Of a stretch of 31,599 nucleotides of DNA, positions 9,851-21,260 are shown one piece after another; position 1 is the first letter of the stretch; each line of letters starts with the position of its first letter. The DNA lies in assembly GCA_002803225.1 (NCBI GenBank), contig NXFV01000602.1, positions 1 through 31,599 of the forward strand. The letters are read 5' to 3'. Under the pieces are notes generated by a model. That model saw only the letters and a list, made by a program, of their open reading frames with translations, was not told the origin of the DNA and did not search any database. The position numbers and the translations under genes were made by a program. This DNA comes from Gamarada debralockiae. Taxonomy: Eukaryota; Ascomycota; Leotiomycetes; Helotiales; Hyphodiscaceae.

Positions 9851-10766
9851 AGCTGGGATTTTGTTTGAGTATCGAGATTGCAGAGCTTGCAATGAGTCAC
9901 TTCTCCATTACATAGCCTGAAGATATAATAGAGGTTCAAAGATAGGAGGCATCCTTCTCTATGACAAGTGTATCTCAATTCTCGAGAGTTTCACTCTGTT
10001 GAAGTCATTGACTTCTACAAATTTAAAGTCTTCTTTGCCCCTTTCCTGCCGCAGGCGAAGGCGGAGATATTAAGCGAGAGAAAACGGCAAATCGCATCTC
10101 GATATCTTCCGAATACGATTTACAATCTCATACCTCCACCAGCTATTTTCTCCTCGATTTTACCCGTCCATCATTACCAAATGAATATCACCCCGTAGAA
10201 GGAGGATTGCGACGTGCGACAAAAACGTATGACTTTCGTTCCTTGCCAATCACATAAATAGACCTTGTTTACATTCTATTTTTACCGCTCTTATGAAGTT
10301 TCGAGCTTTGGGGTATGTGTGTGCTTAATATTTATTCAACGTCTGTTTTTTCCCCCGTTATTGGATTTCATGAAAGTTTTCAAATTTCTCAACTTCCAAG
10401 CAAGCTCAATGAATGGTTCGCAACCTACCACAAGGCTGAAGATAACAAGGATGAGCAATGAATGAATCATTGTAAGTTTATTCAAACAATCTGATTTCAT
10501 TTTCCCAAGCAAAAGACTGCCCAAGCTTTACTGCAACTAGCAACAGGAGCTCGTAGCAAGCCGTTAGCACTAAACTAAGCTGTGATTCAGGCTTTCAGCT
10601 GCAATAGAGCGACTTAGCCCTGAGAAGCCTCACTATTCTCCTAACAACGAATATGCCCTTATTTTTGCGATAGGATTTCTATCGCCACTACATCTAGAAT
10701 AGCATCACGATGCCAATCATTCATCCTTTCTCAACACTGATATATCGAAGTACTTTTGCAGTTGCG
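9851..10766. other. Non-coding stretch
   Basis: Only short frames without resemblance to known proteins. The left part presumably carries the 3' end of the Mpv17-like transcript. No repeats or RNA genes recognised. Confidence 0.45.
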
Positions 10767-11225
10767 ATGTCCTTCGGTTTCTCAATCGGAGATTTCATCA
10801 CCTTCCTCCTCCTAATCAAAGACGTAGCCCACGCACTCTCCAACACCACTGGCTCAGTATCCAATTTTAACTCCCTCCTCCTCTCTTTAAAATCCCTCGA
10901 ACAAGTACTCGTGACCTCCGAAGTCGTGTATCAACAATGCTAAACCTCCCTGACCCGCGATCCATCCTCCCGATTCTCTGCAATAACAAATGGCATACGT
11001 TTCGAGCACCAGCAATGTAAAGCGATATTAGAGAGTTATGTTAGGGAGTTGAGGCCGTGGAGTGAGATGGAGAGGTTTTTGGGGGCTCTGGGGGTTCGTC
11101 AGACCTTTAGAAACTGGGACTTGAGAGAAAACGCTGCCTTCCCCGCTGGGAATGGATACAAAGTGCGAGCAAGGATATCTGGATAAGTTATTTGGGCACT
11201 TGCCACAGGTGGCTGCTTCAATCAC
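10767..11225 (+). pseudogene. Truncated N-terminal domain of a fungal STAND-type protein
   Basis: From the ATG at 10767 the frame reads MSFGFSIGDFITFLLLIKD, the typical opening of the helical N-terminal domain found on many fungal NACHT/STAND and related proteins. It continues with ALSNTTGSVSNFNSLLLSLKSLEQVL, then an in-frame TAA at 10941-10943. The same frame resumes directly as DPSSRFSAITNGIRFEHQQCKAILESY and ELRPWSE, which are usual continuations. Further on, a frame change gives EQGYLDKLFGHLPQVA. No NACHT, ankyrin or other downstream domain follows before the CSE1 gene. This is therefore a truncated, mutated remnant. The family assignment is by motif memory; the original effector architecture is unknown. 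Confidence 0.62.
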
Positions 11226-11420
11226 TGTATGTAATTGAGGGATTGGTAATTGGTCATCGAAGTGTCAGGTATCATGGGATCATGTAACCTAAGGCCATAT
11301 CTATTGCTTTTTCATCTCGATCATCTCGCTCGGTCGCTGCCCAGAAATTATCCTCATATCATACAAACCTTTGCACGAAATGTATTCGTTCATCTCATCT
11401 CAGCGATTCACATCAACCAT

Positions 11421-14400
11421 CTATCTCATGTACGAGACCAGCACCTCCCGTGCCTCCGGACTCAGTCGCCCATTCACGTATCCCCCAATCGCACCCCCGT
11501 GCCTGGCATCCGCCGCCTTCAAATAACCGCCAACCCAAGGCTTAACATCCGTAACCTCGGGCCAATCATCCTTCGGGACCTTCTTACAAACATTCAGCTG
11601 CGTGAATCCAACCCCAAAACTAAGATCTTCCACATCAGCCTCGACAATCGTGTCCTCGACCGCAACTGGCATCGGTGGATTCTCCAGCAACTTAAGCAGC
11701 GCCTCGCAAGTCTTGCCCCAGCCTTTGACGTATTTGATTGCGAAGGCTTGGGAATCGGTCAGGGTTTTGGTGAGGGAGACAACGGCGAGTTTGCGTTCGA
11801 GTGGGCGAGCCAATTGCTGCGTCGTGGGTAGAATGATGGTGAGGTAGATGGGGACGAAGACACTGTCCTGTACGGTGTCGGAGTTGCTGATGAAGAAGTC
11901 GGCGCCCATGCCGTTTTGGTCGCGAGAGGAGACGAGGTGGTAGAATTTCACGAACCGTTGCTTGAAGCGCTCGGGTGGGTTGTTGTTAAGACGGGTGAAG
12001 AGGATTGTAAGGATTGTGGGAAAATACTGTTGAATTGCGGAACTGGGCTATGTTAGTGAAAGACTTTCTCGGTAGAGAATCGATAAAACTTACACGTCGC
12101 ACGAGGTGATAACGGCCTCGAGAACGTCGAATGAGTAGAGCTCTGTTCTTGTCTTGCCCGACATCAGTTTCTGGAAGATGCCTAGAATAGGCTCCAGCTG
12201 GTTATTCGCTACAATATCGGCACTGTTTCTGGGTATAAGGGAGGATAGCAATCTTGCAAGTGCCGGAACTGAAAATATCGGAGTTAGTAATCGCTCAATA
12301 CGGGTGAAAAACTGAAATTCGGGAAAATTACTTACCATTACCCTTCGATTCCCAGAGAGTAGGCATAAGAACAGGCGGAATTAAAGCCTTGTAGAAGTCG
12401 GATAATGGGCCATCTGGTCGAGCCTCGAGAAGAGCAGCGAACAACTGGAAGACGTAAGGCATGAATTCTGAGACTTCATTCTGCAAGATTCCTGCAAATG
12501 GTGGGTAGAGCTGTGGAAATGCGGGAGTCAGCAATTGCTCAAAACAATTGAAAGATTAGAGCTTAGCCGGTTCCATGAGTTTCGAGTTATAGTCTTTAAG
12601 GAGATTCCGTCCTTAGAACTCGCGAACTCACGCAGAACGGAAAAAGGAGTGCTCCGAGAAGTACATACCTCGTTCTCGAGCTTCTCTGGTTGGGAAGGAG
12701 CGGCGTATCTGATGAGCGCACCCATAGCTTCAAAGTGATAGTAGTAGAACCGTGGGTTACTAGGATTGGCACTAATGATTTGGGTGACATTGATCAAATG
12801 TTGGAGAACGCTGTCAGTAACCGGGACAACGCCTTCCTGAATGACGATCAACACTCTCATGACACAACGCATCAGGAATTCGTTTTCCTGTATCTTTTCA
12901 GGTGCGGAGTCCTTCTCTATTAAAGAGAAGAGGTGCTCCAGGAGATCTTTCGAGAAAGGCGCAACGTCGATCTTTCCGAAAACGTGTTGTTTCGAGTCAT
13001 CAGTGAGGAACAGGACTCGCTCAACTGCAATGGCAGCATATGTGTAGACAACATAGTTGGAAGAAGCTAAGTTCTTCACCAATGGAGGGAAGGCTGCGCG
13101 CCATTGCTCCTTGGTCAGCTGACTTCGGAAGGTGTAGAGGAACTTGATTGCATCCACTTTCAAGATCGGTTCGACTCCAGTATCAGCGATCAGATCGTTC
13201 GCGATGTTGTTCTGGAAGAATTCAACCACATTGACCAACGAATTGGTGGTTTTGACTCCGGCACCTGCTGTGATGGTTCCCTTTGCCGCAATCGAGGAGA
13301 ACAGATATACTGCCGTGTCTTTGGACTTCCACTCGCTCTGGTTTGATGCAAATGCTCCCAGGTAATGTGTGATGTACCGGCCGACAACATCTGTGACCAG
13401 CTTCTCAAACTTTTCCAGAAGCTTTCGTAGAAAGTCGGTCGCTGCTCTTCGTCGCGTATCTGCATCTGATCCTTCCAAATCTCTTCGGATGTATTCGATA
13501 GGCTCATCCTCGAACTGTTCAATGTCCGATTCTCTGAGGCTAACATTAGGAAGGATGACCTTCTCGACAACCTCTCCTAAAATTCCCTCGTTGTTGAAAT
13601 TTTGGGCATGCGTATCAATACCCGCTACGGCTGTCAGGAAGTGCAATGCCTTACTAACAAGGATGTCGAATTTCATCTCCGGGCCAATGGTTGTCAACAA
13701 CTCCCAAGTACTTGTGATGAAAGGCTTGCACAGCTCTCCGAAAGCATCCTCATACTTCTGAATGTACAGAGTCATAACCTCGCATATGCCAGCCTTGACG
13801 AATTCGAGAGCTCCTGATTCTGAGTCATCGTCTGTATTCAAGAGAGGGTTTTGGTAGGTGAGGTATTTGTGCAGTAGTGACGTGACATCGACAAGGTTGT
13901 CTTCGAAGATGGGAGGAAGATCTTGGCAAGAAAGATCGTAGAAGAGCTTGACGAGCAGATTCATAACCTCCACATGTGCCTTCAGGACTTCCTTGTTATC
14001 TTTGTTCGCTTCTATTTGTCGATCGGTGCTCTGCGAAGTCATAGAGTTAGCTCAAGGGCTATAGGGAAGCGACTAGCGGAACATACTGCAAGTAGATGAA
14101 CGTATGCCTGGCCAAACTTGCTAAGAACGTGATTGACTTCTGTGTAAAGATCGTCGGAGGCGAAAAGCGGTCTCCAACGCTTGAAGATGGAATGTGCGAC
14201 TTCCAGAACACCGAGATTGACCTTAGCATTGTCCTCTGTCAGGCGCGACACCAGATCCTATTGAATGTTAGCAGACGTGCTATAGAGCTTGCAGAGCTCG
14301 TCCAAACTCACATCCACTAAAGTATCCCAACGAGTCCAAAAGTCGGAGTCCGCAATAATGCTGATCGTTTCGCCCAACTGTGACTGAATGCTGGCCGGCA

Positions 14401-14799
14401 CCGAGATCATAAGACCTATCAGCTCCTTTTTGATTGTCACAACTTCGCTCTCGGGCAGCTTGTAAGTTCCATCTTCGTCCTACGCAGATTTAGCAAAGCT
14501 CTATCAAACAAGTGTGAAGTTACCTACCACCCAGTTGAATTTGATGAAGTTCTTGAAGCATAAAGCTCCAGATAGTCTGGTATTTATGGGAAGCGCTTCG
14601 GATGCGACGATATTGAGGAGGAGGAGTGAGAAACCGGGCTTTGTTTCTTCGACTTTGAGTGCGGCCTCAGCTACGGAAGTTAGCTGGGCAACCAAAACAA
14701 CACTATTTTCTTGAGCTGGGTAAAGTTACCTTGTTTATGTTGTCTGGGATCCAAAGTTGCATTAAGGAGCTGCGCAACAGTCTCCAAATTGGAAGCCAT
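11421..14799 (-). CDS. CSE1: CSE1 / exportin-2, importin-alpha re-exporter, 961 aa
   Basis: The karyopherin CSE1/CAS, with Ran-GTP, carries importin-alpha from nucleus to cytoplasm. Eight exons on the minus strand join in frame: 14799-14730, 14670-14528, 14479-14312, 14257-14087, 14030-12669, 12510-12336, 12268-12094 and 12042-11421. Introns are 49-158 nt with GT-AG ends. The result is 961 residues, the usual CSE1 length. The N-terminus MASNLETVAQLLNATLDP leads into the importin-beta N-terminal domain (NFIKFNWV, DEDGTYKLP, SDFWTRW). Exon 5 holds the central Cse1 HEAT repeats (EDEPIEYIRRDLEGSD, DTRRRAATDFLR). The CAS C-terminal domain follows (NNPPERFKQRFVKFYHL, about residues 765-780, and WPEVTDVKPWVGGYL near the end). 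The splice between exons 7 and 8 uses acceptor CCCAG; a nearby TAG would break the frame. It is divergent with TSC2. Confidence 0.95.
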
Positions 14800-15710
14800 A
14801 TTGGAGGAGGTGGTGATGTTGTGAGGTTGTAAGAGTTGCAGGAGTGGGACGGCTCAAAGTCAACAATCGCCAAATGTTTTTGGTTTGCTGGAAGCCTCGC
14901 GAAAGCTCTCTCCACACGATTCTAAGGCGGTGGCAGAATCTGGGAAGCCCTACCAGAAGTGGCTAGCAAAAGCAGGGGCCACATTGGAGGCACGTGATTG
15001 AAATCCGATTTGGGCATTGGATGACGAAAGGCTCGGATGGGTTCTTTCTTGCTTCACTTCCTTTCGAGGCAACGAATGAACTCCTTTCACGTCGAATATC
15101 CCACGTCAGAATATATTACTGAAGTTGGAAATCCCAGTGCAAATTTTCTTGCAGACCCTCCTTCCCAGTTCGGGGTGACGGGGCAGAAACTTGCGGCTTA
15201 CGCCCCATAAAAACCTTCTGGAAAGGGTTCCGATGCAGGGATAACCTCCAAAGCTTCCACATGACTTCCTTTTCAGACATCCGTGAAATGCAATCATCCG
15301 TGGCTTCTTCTCATCCACGACCGCTCCCCATTTTCTAGACAATTACACCACTCTCTCGATGATTATTACCTTTGCGAAAGATCCCAAGTTAATACTCCGG
15401 ATTCTGTACGACGAGGAAAAGCATCCATGGAACTGAGGGATCGTCTGTCAACTTAAATCATTTTATCCGTTTATCGCCACATCCCTTATCTACTCCACGA
15501 CAATCTGCTATGAGCCTTCAGCAACGATCGCTCTTGCCTACATTCACCCATGCGTGTACTGAACCTGTCGTAAGTATCACCATACCTTGACGAGTGCTTA
15601 GGTTGCAATCTTTATCCAAATATCTGCACGGCGACAGAGTCACTTGTGGAAATGAACGAAGTACTTTCTGAGATTTCACCTCCAAGAAGACCCGATGCTA
15701 ATCCTCAATC
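14800..15710. promoter_or_regulatory. Divergent promoter region between CSE1 and TSC2
   Basis: About 0.9 kb separates the two start codons, so both promoters lie here. A CACGTG core occurs near 14992. On the TSC2 side an upstream ATG at 15510 opens 26 codons ending in TGA at 15588-15590. A consensus donor GTAAGT (15570-15575) lies inside it, so the leader may contain an upstream frame, a leader intron, or both. The frame of the TSC2 ATG has a TAA at about 15699, which supports 15711 as its start. No other gene is visible. Confidence 0.5.
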
Positions 15711-18700
15711 ATGGCCACACAAATACCCAAAGAACCCCTTGCTGACAAGAACCTCTTGCGTGTAGCACTCATCGAAGTCCGTCCGGCACCCAAGACTCGA
15801 GATTCTATGTCTCCATCCTCTGGAGTCGTAGCCCAAACCCCCGAACCAAAAAATGCAAGTGGATTTGCGAGCGTCTTTAAGAGCTTGACTGGGAGCAAAT
15901 CGTCCAAGAGTCCGAATCCTCAATCGCCAGCTTCGATACCTCAGCATCTCAACACAGCGAATACATTGAAGAATGCGATTTATGGAGGACCGCCGAATTA
16001 CGAACAACTATTCGAACAATTGAAGATTGGGAATCCCCTGCCAGAGAGACTTGCTGCCGCAGAGTCTCTTCGCCATGCCGTTCAAGATTATCCGCTCAGT
16101 GGTGTACGTTCCCTGGTGCGAGGCTGTTGGAGGGAGGCTGACAAGGTTCTAGGTGACGAGCATATTTAAGGAAGGGAAGGATCTCATTCTACCGGACAAC
16201 CCACCCGAAGCTCGACTTGCAGGCTTCGAACTGTTGACGGCCTGTGTTCAGCATTCATCCTCCTCCGATCCAGAACGATTGGCATACTTTCGTGTTCTTA
16301 CGGCAGAAGCGAACCCCGAAGACTTCTATCTACAACTCGCATCTGTGGTCGAGCTGGCGAAACACGGGAAAGATCTTTCAGGATTCCATTATGATGCGAT
16401 CCCATTGTTAACAACTTGGTTGCGACAAACCTTCACTGCTACCTCAGCCGCGCGAAGTAGCAGAAATCGGCGAAATAAGGGTAAAGCCCCATTAGGAGAG
16501 GAGACAAACCTTGCCTTGCTCTTTGCGTTTATTGTGGATGTTATCAAATTCAACTTCAATGTTTCGAGCGAAGAGACTACCCGGGACCTGATCGATGTCG
16601 TCCTCCACATTTGTGTTCACACCTCCGTATCTGGCGACCTCAAGTCTTGTATCAATGTTATCGACGCGACAATTACATATGGGGAAATTCCTGGCAGCAA
16701 GCTTTTGGAATGTGTCAAAGTGCTCTGTTCTATCCACTGCATGGTTGAAGATGTACAGGCGGAGGCATGGCGATCCATCAGCAATCTCTGCAAGTCTCAC
16801 AACGGGCAAACTATTGTCAGGATTCTACTGGATATACTACGCAATCCACCATCCGATAGAGCCAATGAGAAGCAGACAATTCGTGAAATCCGTGGCGCAT
16901 TATCTGTGTTGGGAAAGCTGTTTGCGGAGGACGGCCAAAACGGCTACCCTCTTGTTCCTTTCACACTTTTAATAGAAGCCTTGTCGAAGGCAATTGTCGT
17001 GGAAAATTCGAAAGTCGAGACGGATATACTTCGACTCATCCTATCCCTTTTCAATGACGAGCATCAAGGAGTCAAAGACAATGTCATTGAAGAAGACTGG
17101 TCTTCAATGTTTGATGTTGTCTCGCAATGCTCCCAACGAGCGTTGGAAACCGCAGATGGCCGTCCGATCCCCAATCAGTCTCGGAAAGCAGGCCATGTGG
17201 CTAAGGAGGAAATGCCTGAACATAATTTGGCTACTAACATGGCACAAACTTTGTACAGCCTCATCATTCGAATCGAAGAAATTCTGATGAAGTCATCACC
17301 AACCGACTTTATTCAGAGAGATGACTGTATCAAGTTCTTCGTCGATGTCCATCCTCACCTTCCCGAGTCGTGCGCCAAGCTTGTGATTGATTACTACATG
17401 GAGTATCGTTGCTGTTACCCATCGGACTTGGAATGGAAAGACAACATCAGACTGATCCTCGGAGCTTTCTTTGCAGACCGCTCTCAGCCAACACACATCC
17501 GACTCCACGCCCTGAAAGCTGTTACCGAAGTATTTGAGGTTGTCGAGATGATAGATCAACTCGAGGATCCAGATTGTATTCAGGCCTTTGTCGCTGCGAT
17601 TCTCGAAGACATTGGAGACGAGAAAGACATTGCAATCTTGCAAGCGGTTGTTGCGTTTGCTGTATCAGTTGCGGAGACTGCGGATGAGAGCTTGTTCAAT
17701 TATGTCATTGATGCGATTCGTGGAAGCGTTATAAGTGATCGCCTACAATCACCACTTGGATCGCCGCCAGGGTCTCGTCATGGGTTGATGGGCGCGAGCA
17801 GACCAACATCGTCCCAAGTGCAGGGCTACTTGGTTCAAACTCCGTCGAATGTTGTAACCAGAGGGCTGGTCCAAATATTCATGAGAGCGATGCATAAATC
17901 GTCTTCGAAGAGTCTGCGGGTCTTTGATGAACTGCTCTGGATTGTAAAGTCCCACGATTGTGAGACCGATGCACGTATCTCGGCAATGAAATTGTTGTTC
18001 CGATTGAGAGCCGACTGGGCGAACAGAATCTTTCTGGCCCCTTGCACCGAACCCGATGGACTTGCGGCCTCTCTCTATCGAACAACTTCGTCATTGGCCA
18101 AGAAGCAAGCAGCTGACGAAGCAGCTCAACAAAATCGATCCTCGCGAATTGAAGACACTGCCACCGCTCGAATAGCGCGAAGCACTTCTTTCGGCCAAGG
18201 AAATCTAGGTCGGCCACCTCTTCGTACAGGCTGTGGTGCTACGAGAATTGCCAACCGAAATCAACGATTGTGGATGTACCCCGATCCTGACGCTCTCCCC
18301 GAGGCTGCATCTAATAAAGCCAGTTCGCTCCTTGTCTCCGTTGTGGACCTCGAAGGAAATACCGGCGAAAGTGTCAGAGACGGTGATGGTGCGCCAATTT
18401 CGCGCACTGCGTTGAATATCGGCCAATACCTACAAACTATCGTTGACTTGTTAGATCACGGATGTGAATGGGAAGTTTACAGCTTTATCTTGGTCCACCT
18501 GACTTCTCAGTTAACCAATCAAGCTCTCTTCAAGGCCGCGATCCCACAGATCAAGTCTCTCAGGGAGTTGGTATGCGACCAAATCAAAAACATTTCTTTC
18601 CACGATCCACCAGTTTCATCTGGACTTCGGAAAGCGGATGTCGCAATATGTCTTTTCCATATCTTGACCATGGTCATGAGCTACCACAAGAACTTCAAGA

Positions 18701-20640
18701 AGCCCGAAGAAGACGAGATTGTCAACGCATTCCTTCGAGGAATAGGCTCATGGGATCGGTCTTCCAAGTGCTGCATCCATGCTATCTCGATATGCTGCCA
18801 CGAGCTTCCTGCGTCAACGAGTAAAGCACTGGTGACGATTCTTCAAAAGATGTCCCAGATTATCACTCAATCTCATGTCGCAGTCCACATCTTGGAATTC
18901 CTGGCTTGTCTAGCTCGGCTTCCAGATCTTTACGTCAATTTCCGAGAGGAGGAGTATCGAATTGTGTTCATGATGTGCTTCCGATATCTTCAATATGTAC
19001 GAGATCAGCCATCTAAGGAAGCTGCGAATCGCAACAGTGTTCCCAGAAACTCCGCGACCTCGACAGAGTTGTTTCGTGAGAATTCTACGACGGACGGCAA
19101 TCTCTTACCTAATACGTCCGATGATCTACCACAATATGTGTACGCACTTGCGTACCAAGTCATCATATTCTGGTTCTTATCTCTGAAGCTTACGGACCGT
19201 GCTGGGCAAGTCAGCTGGATCACAAAGAATCTTGTTTCCACAGACGTGAACGGTAAGGAGAAGATTGATGAGCAGGCGCAGGTCACTCTTGACTTCATGC
19301 AAAGGGTCGCTTATGCTGATGTTGACGAGTCGGCCGCTGACCCTACATTCACGTCGGAACGGTTTGGGGAGATCTTGAAGAAGAGATGGATTGTTGGTCA
19401 AAGCATTGTAACTGTCGAACAGGCAACAAGAGGAGGCTGGGCTCAGATCACGAAACGACAACCTTCGGGAACCTCTTGCTATATCATTCGAGAGAAATTC
19501 ACACGACCACCACCTCATCAGAGTCAACTCACTGCCGATCTCATGCGAGATGCACGACACTCCGATGCCAATGTTGTTCTTCCAAGTCATCTCCTGCTTC
19601 AACTGACCGCCTCGATCCCTCAATCTGCGGAGGCGTTACGTCCGGTTGCACTACCCGACGACGACAACATGAGACGCTTCATTGGGGGTTTTGACCGAAA
19701 CTTTACAGTGGATGGTCACAAAGTTGGCGTTATCTACATTGGTGAAAATCAGACACAGGAAGTTGAGATTCTTGCGAACATCATGGGCAGCAGCGACTAC
19801 ACCGATTTCCTATCTGGCTTGGGTACCCTCACCAAATTGAAAGACGCCAAGTTCAATACTCAAGGCTTGGATCGTACCAACAATATCGATGGCGAGTATG
19901 CCTTCTGCTGGCGTGATCGCGTCACTGAAATCGTCTTCCATGTAACGACTCAAATGCCCACGAACCTTGATCACGATCCGCAATGCATCGGCAAGAAGCG
20001 TCACATTGGCAACGATTTCGTCAACATCATCTTCAATGATTCGGGACTCCCGTTCAAGTTCGATACCTTCCCATCCGAGTTCAACTATGTGAACATAGTC
20101 ATCACACCAGAATCACGAGCCTCGTTTGTCGCAACGAGACTACGATCTCAAGAGCACGTCGAAAATGCATTCTACAAAGTCCAAGTAATGAGCAAGCCCG
20201 GCTTCCCCAAGATCTCGCCCGCAGCAGAGACGAAAATCATCGGTTTAGCCGCTCTACCTGGCTTCATCCGCCTTCTCGCACTGAATGCCTCAGTATTCTC
20301 GCTTGTATGGGCAAATACAGCAGGTGGAGAGCACGTCTCGTCATGGCGCAACCGCCTCCGTGAGATAAACAAGCTCCGGGACCGGTACGGACCGCAAAAA
20401 TCGACCTCTTCCACTACCTCTCCACCAGGAACCTCGAACGGCACTCAGCAGCACGAGACACGAAACATCCGCGATAGTATCACCAGTCTTCGACGATCAT
20501 CTGTCGCGAATTTCCTGACTAATGCAAGCGAACCGAGTTCTCAGCGTTCCTCGGTCCTCTCTACGGCTGAGACGGAGGTTGGTCCTGGTGGTGCGGAGGA
20601 GAGCATTGTTGATGGATTGGACTTTTCTCGATGGGCGTAA
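15711..20640 (+). CDS. TSC2: TSC2 / tuberin-like GTPase-activating protein, 1626 aa
   Basis: Tuberin, with hamartin (TSC1), is the GAP for the small GTPase Rheb and restrains TORC1 signalling in response to nutrients. Two exons, 15711-16103 and 16153-20640, join in phase 0 across a 49-nt intron (GTACGT...CTAG with GCTGAC as branch). The joined reading is YPLSG-VTSIFKEGKDL. The long helical-repeat body matches tuberin N-terminal and central domains. The C-terminal Rap/Ran-GAP domain (about residues 1320-1530) contains DFLSGLG, YAFCWRDRVTEIVFHVTTQMP, KKRHIGNDFVNIIFNDSG and FNYVNIVITP. N1418 in HIGND corresponds to the catalytic asparagine thumb of this GAP class, so the enzyme looks active. The size lies between fission yeast and human tuberin. 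The tail is rich in Ser/Thr, a likely phosphorylated region. Frame intact. Confidence 0.95.
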
Positions 20641-21260
20641 TGGGTTTGACTTGATATGAAACGGCGTTTAGGGAAATGAAGGAGGAAATACCACAAAAGT
20701 TCTGATTTTGTTTCTTTGTTTGGATGGGTTTTCATGCATATCTTGAGTGATGGATGGCATCATAGGCGTATCTGTGGCCGCTGTGGCCTGTATATCACGT
20801 CCGGCCTTTATTCATGGAAAGGAAGTTCTTCAATTTCCTAGAAAATTGAGCGGGTTTTGTCCATAGGTGAATCGATGTAAGAATTTGATTATACTCCCTT
20901 TGGTATTTGCAATACCCTTCCGTCAATACACTGTCATGTCCCTCAAAATGTCTGAATGGACCTGAGATCATGTTGATCACCACCCCCTCCCCTCCTTTCG
21001 TCAACGTCTCTATTCCCTGCCATCTGCCCTTCCCCCTCATTAACATTAACACTTACTCACCATCCATTTCCCCTTTCCCCCCTCCCCGCATATAAACAGT
21101 ACTCACAACCTTCACATCAACAACCTTATTAATATACCCCACAGCCCCCACATCTACCGTTCCGCCAACCGTTATGCCTCCCTTTACCAATCCCTCTAGC
21201 ATCCATACTTTGGCTACTAATATCGATAGTATGGTCCGGTTCAAGTTCTTCGTTCCTCAT
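20641..21260. other. Intergenic stretch with C/T-rich tract
   Basis: This lies between the convergent TSC2 and HET genes. A strongly C/T-rich stretch (about 20980-21180, plus strand) with a TATA-like CATATAAACAG near 21089-21099 would fit a fungal promoter pointing right. However, the only frame downstream of it (21174-21407) overlaps the HET gene antisense and has no resemblance to known proteins. An antisense transcript is possible but unproven. Confidence 0.4.

Noticed and set aside
11250..11831. 193-codon plus-strand open frame
   Set aside because: It lies antisense to the last CSE1 exon, and its composition is a shadow of that well-supported coding sequence.
13369..13761. Plus-strand 130-codon frame in CSE1
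   Set aside because: Antisense shadow of the long CSE1 exon 5; no start context or family resemblance.
19177..19623. Minus-strand 148-codon frame inside TSC2
   Set aside because: Shadow of the TSC2 reading frame, without resemblance to any family.
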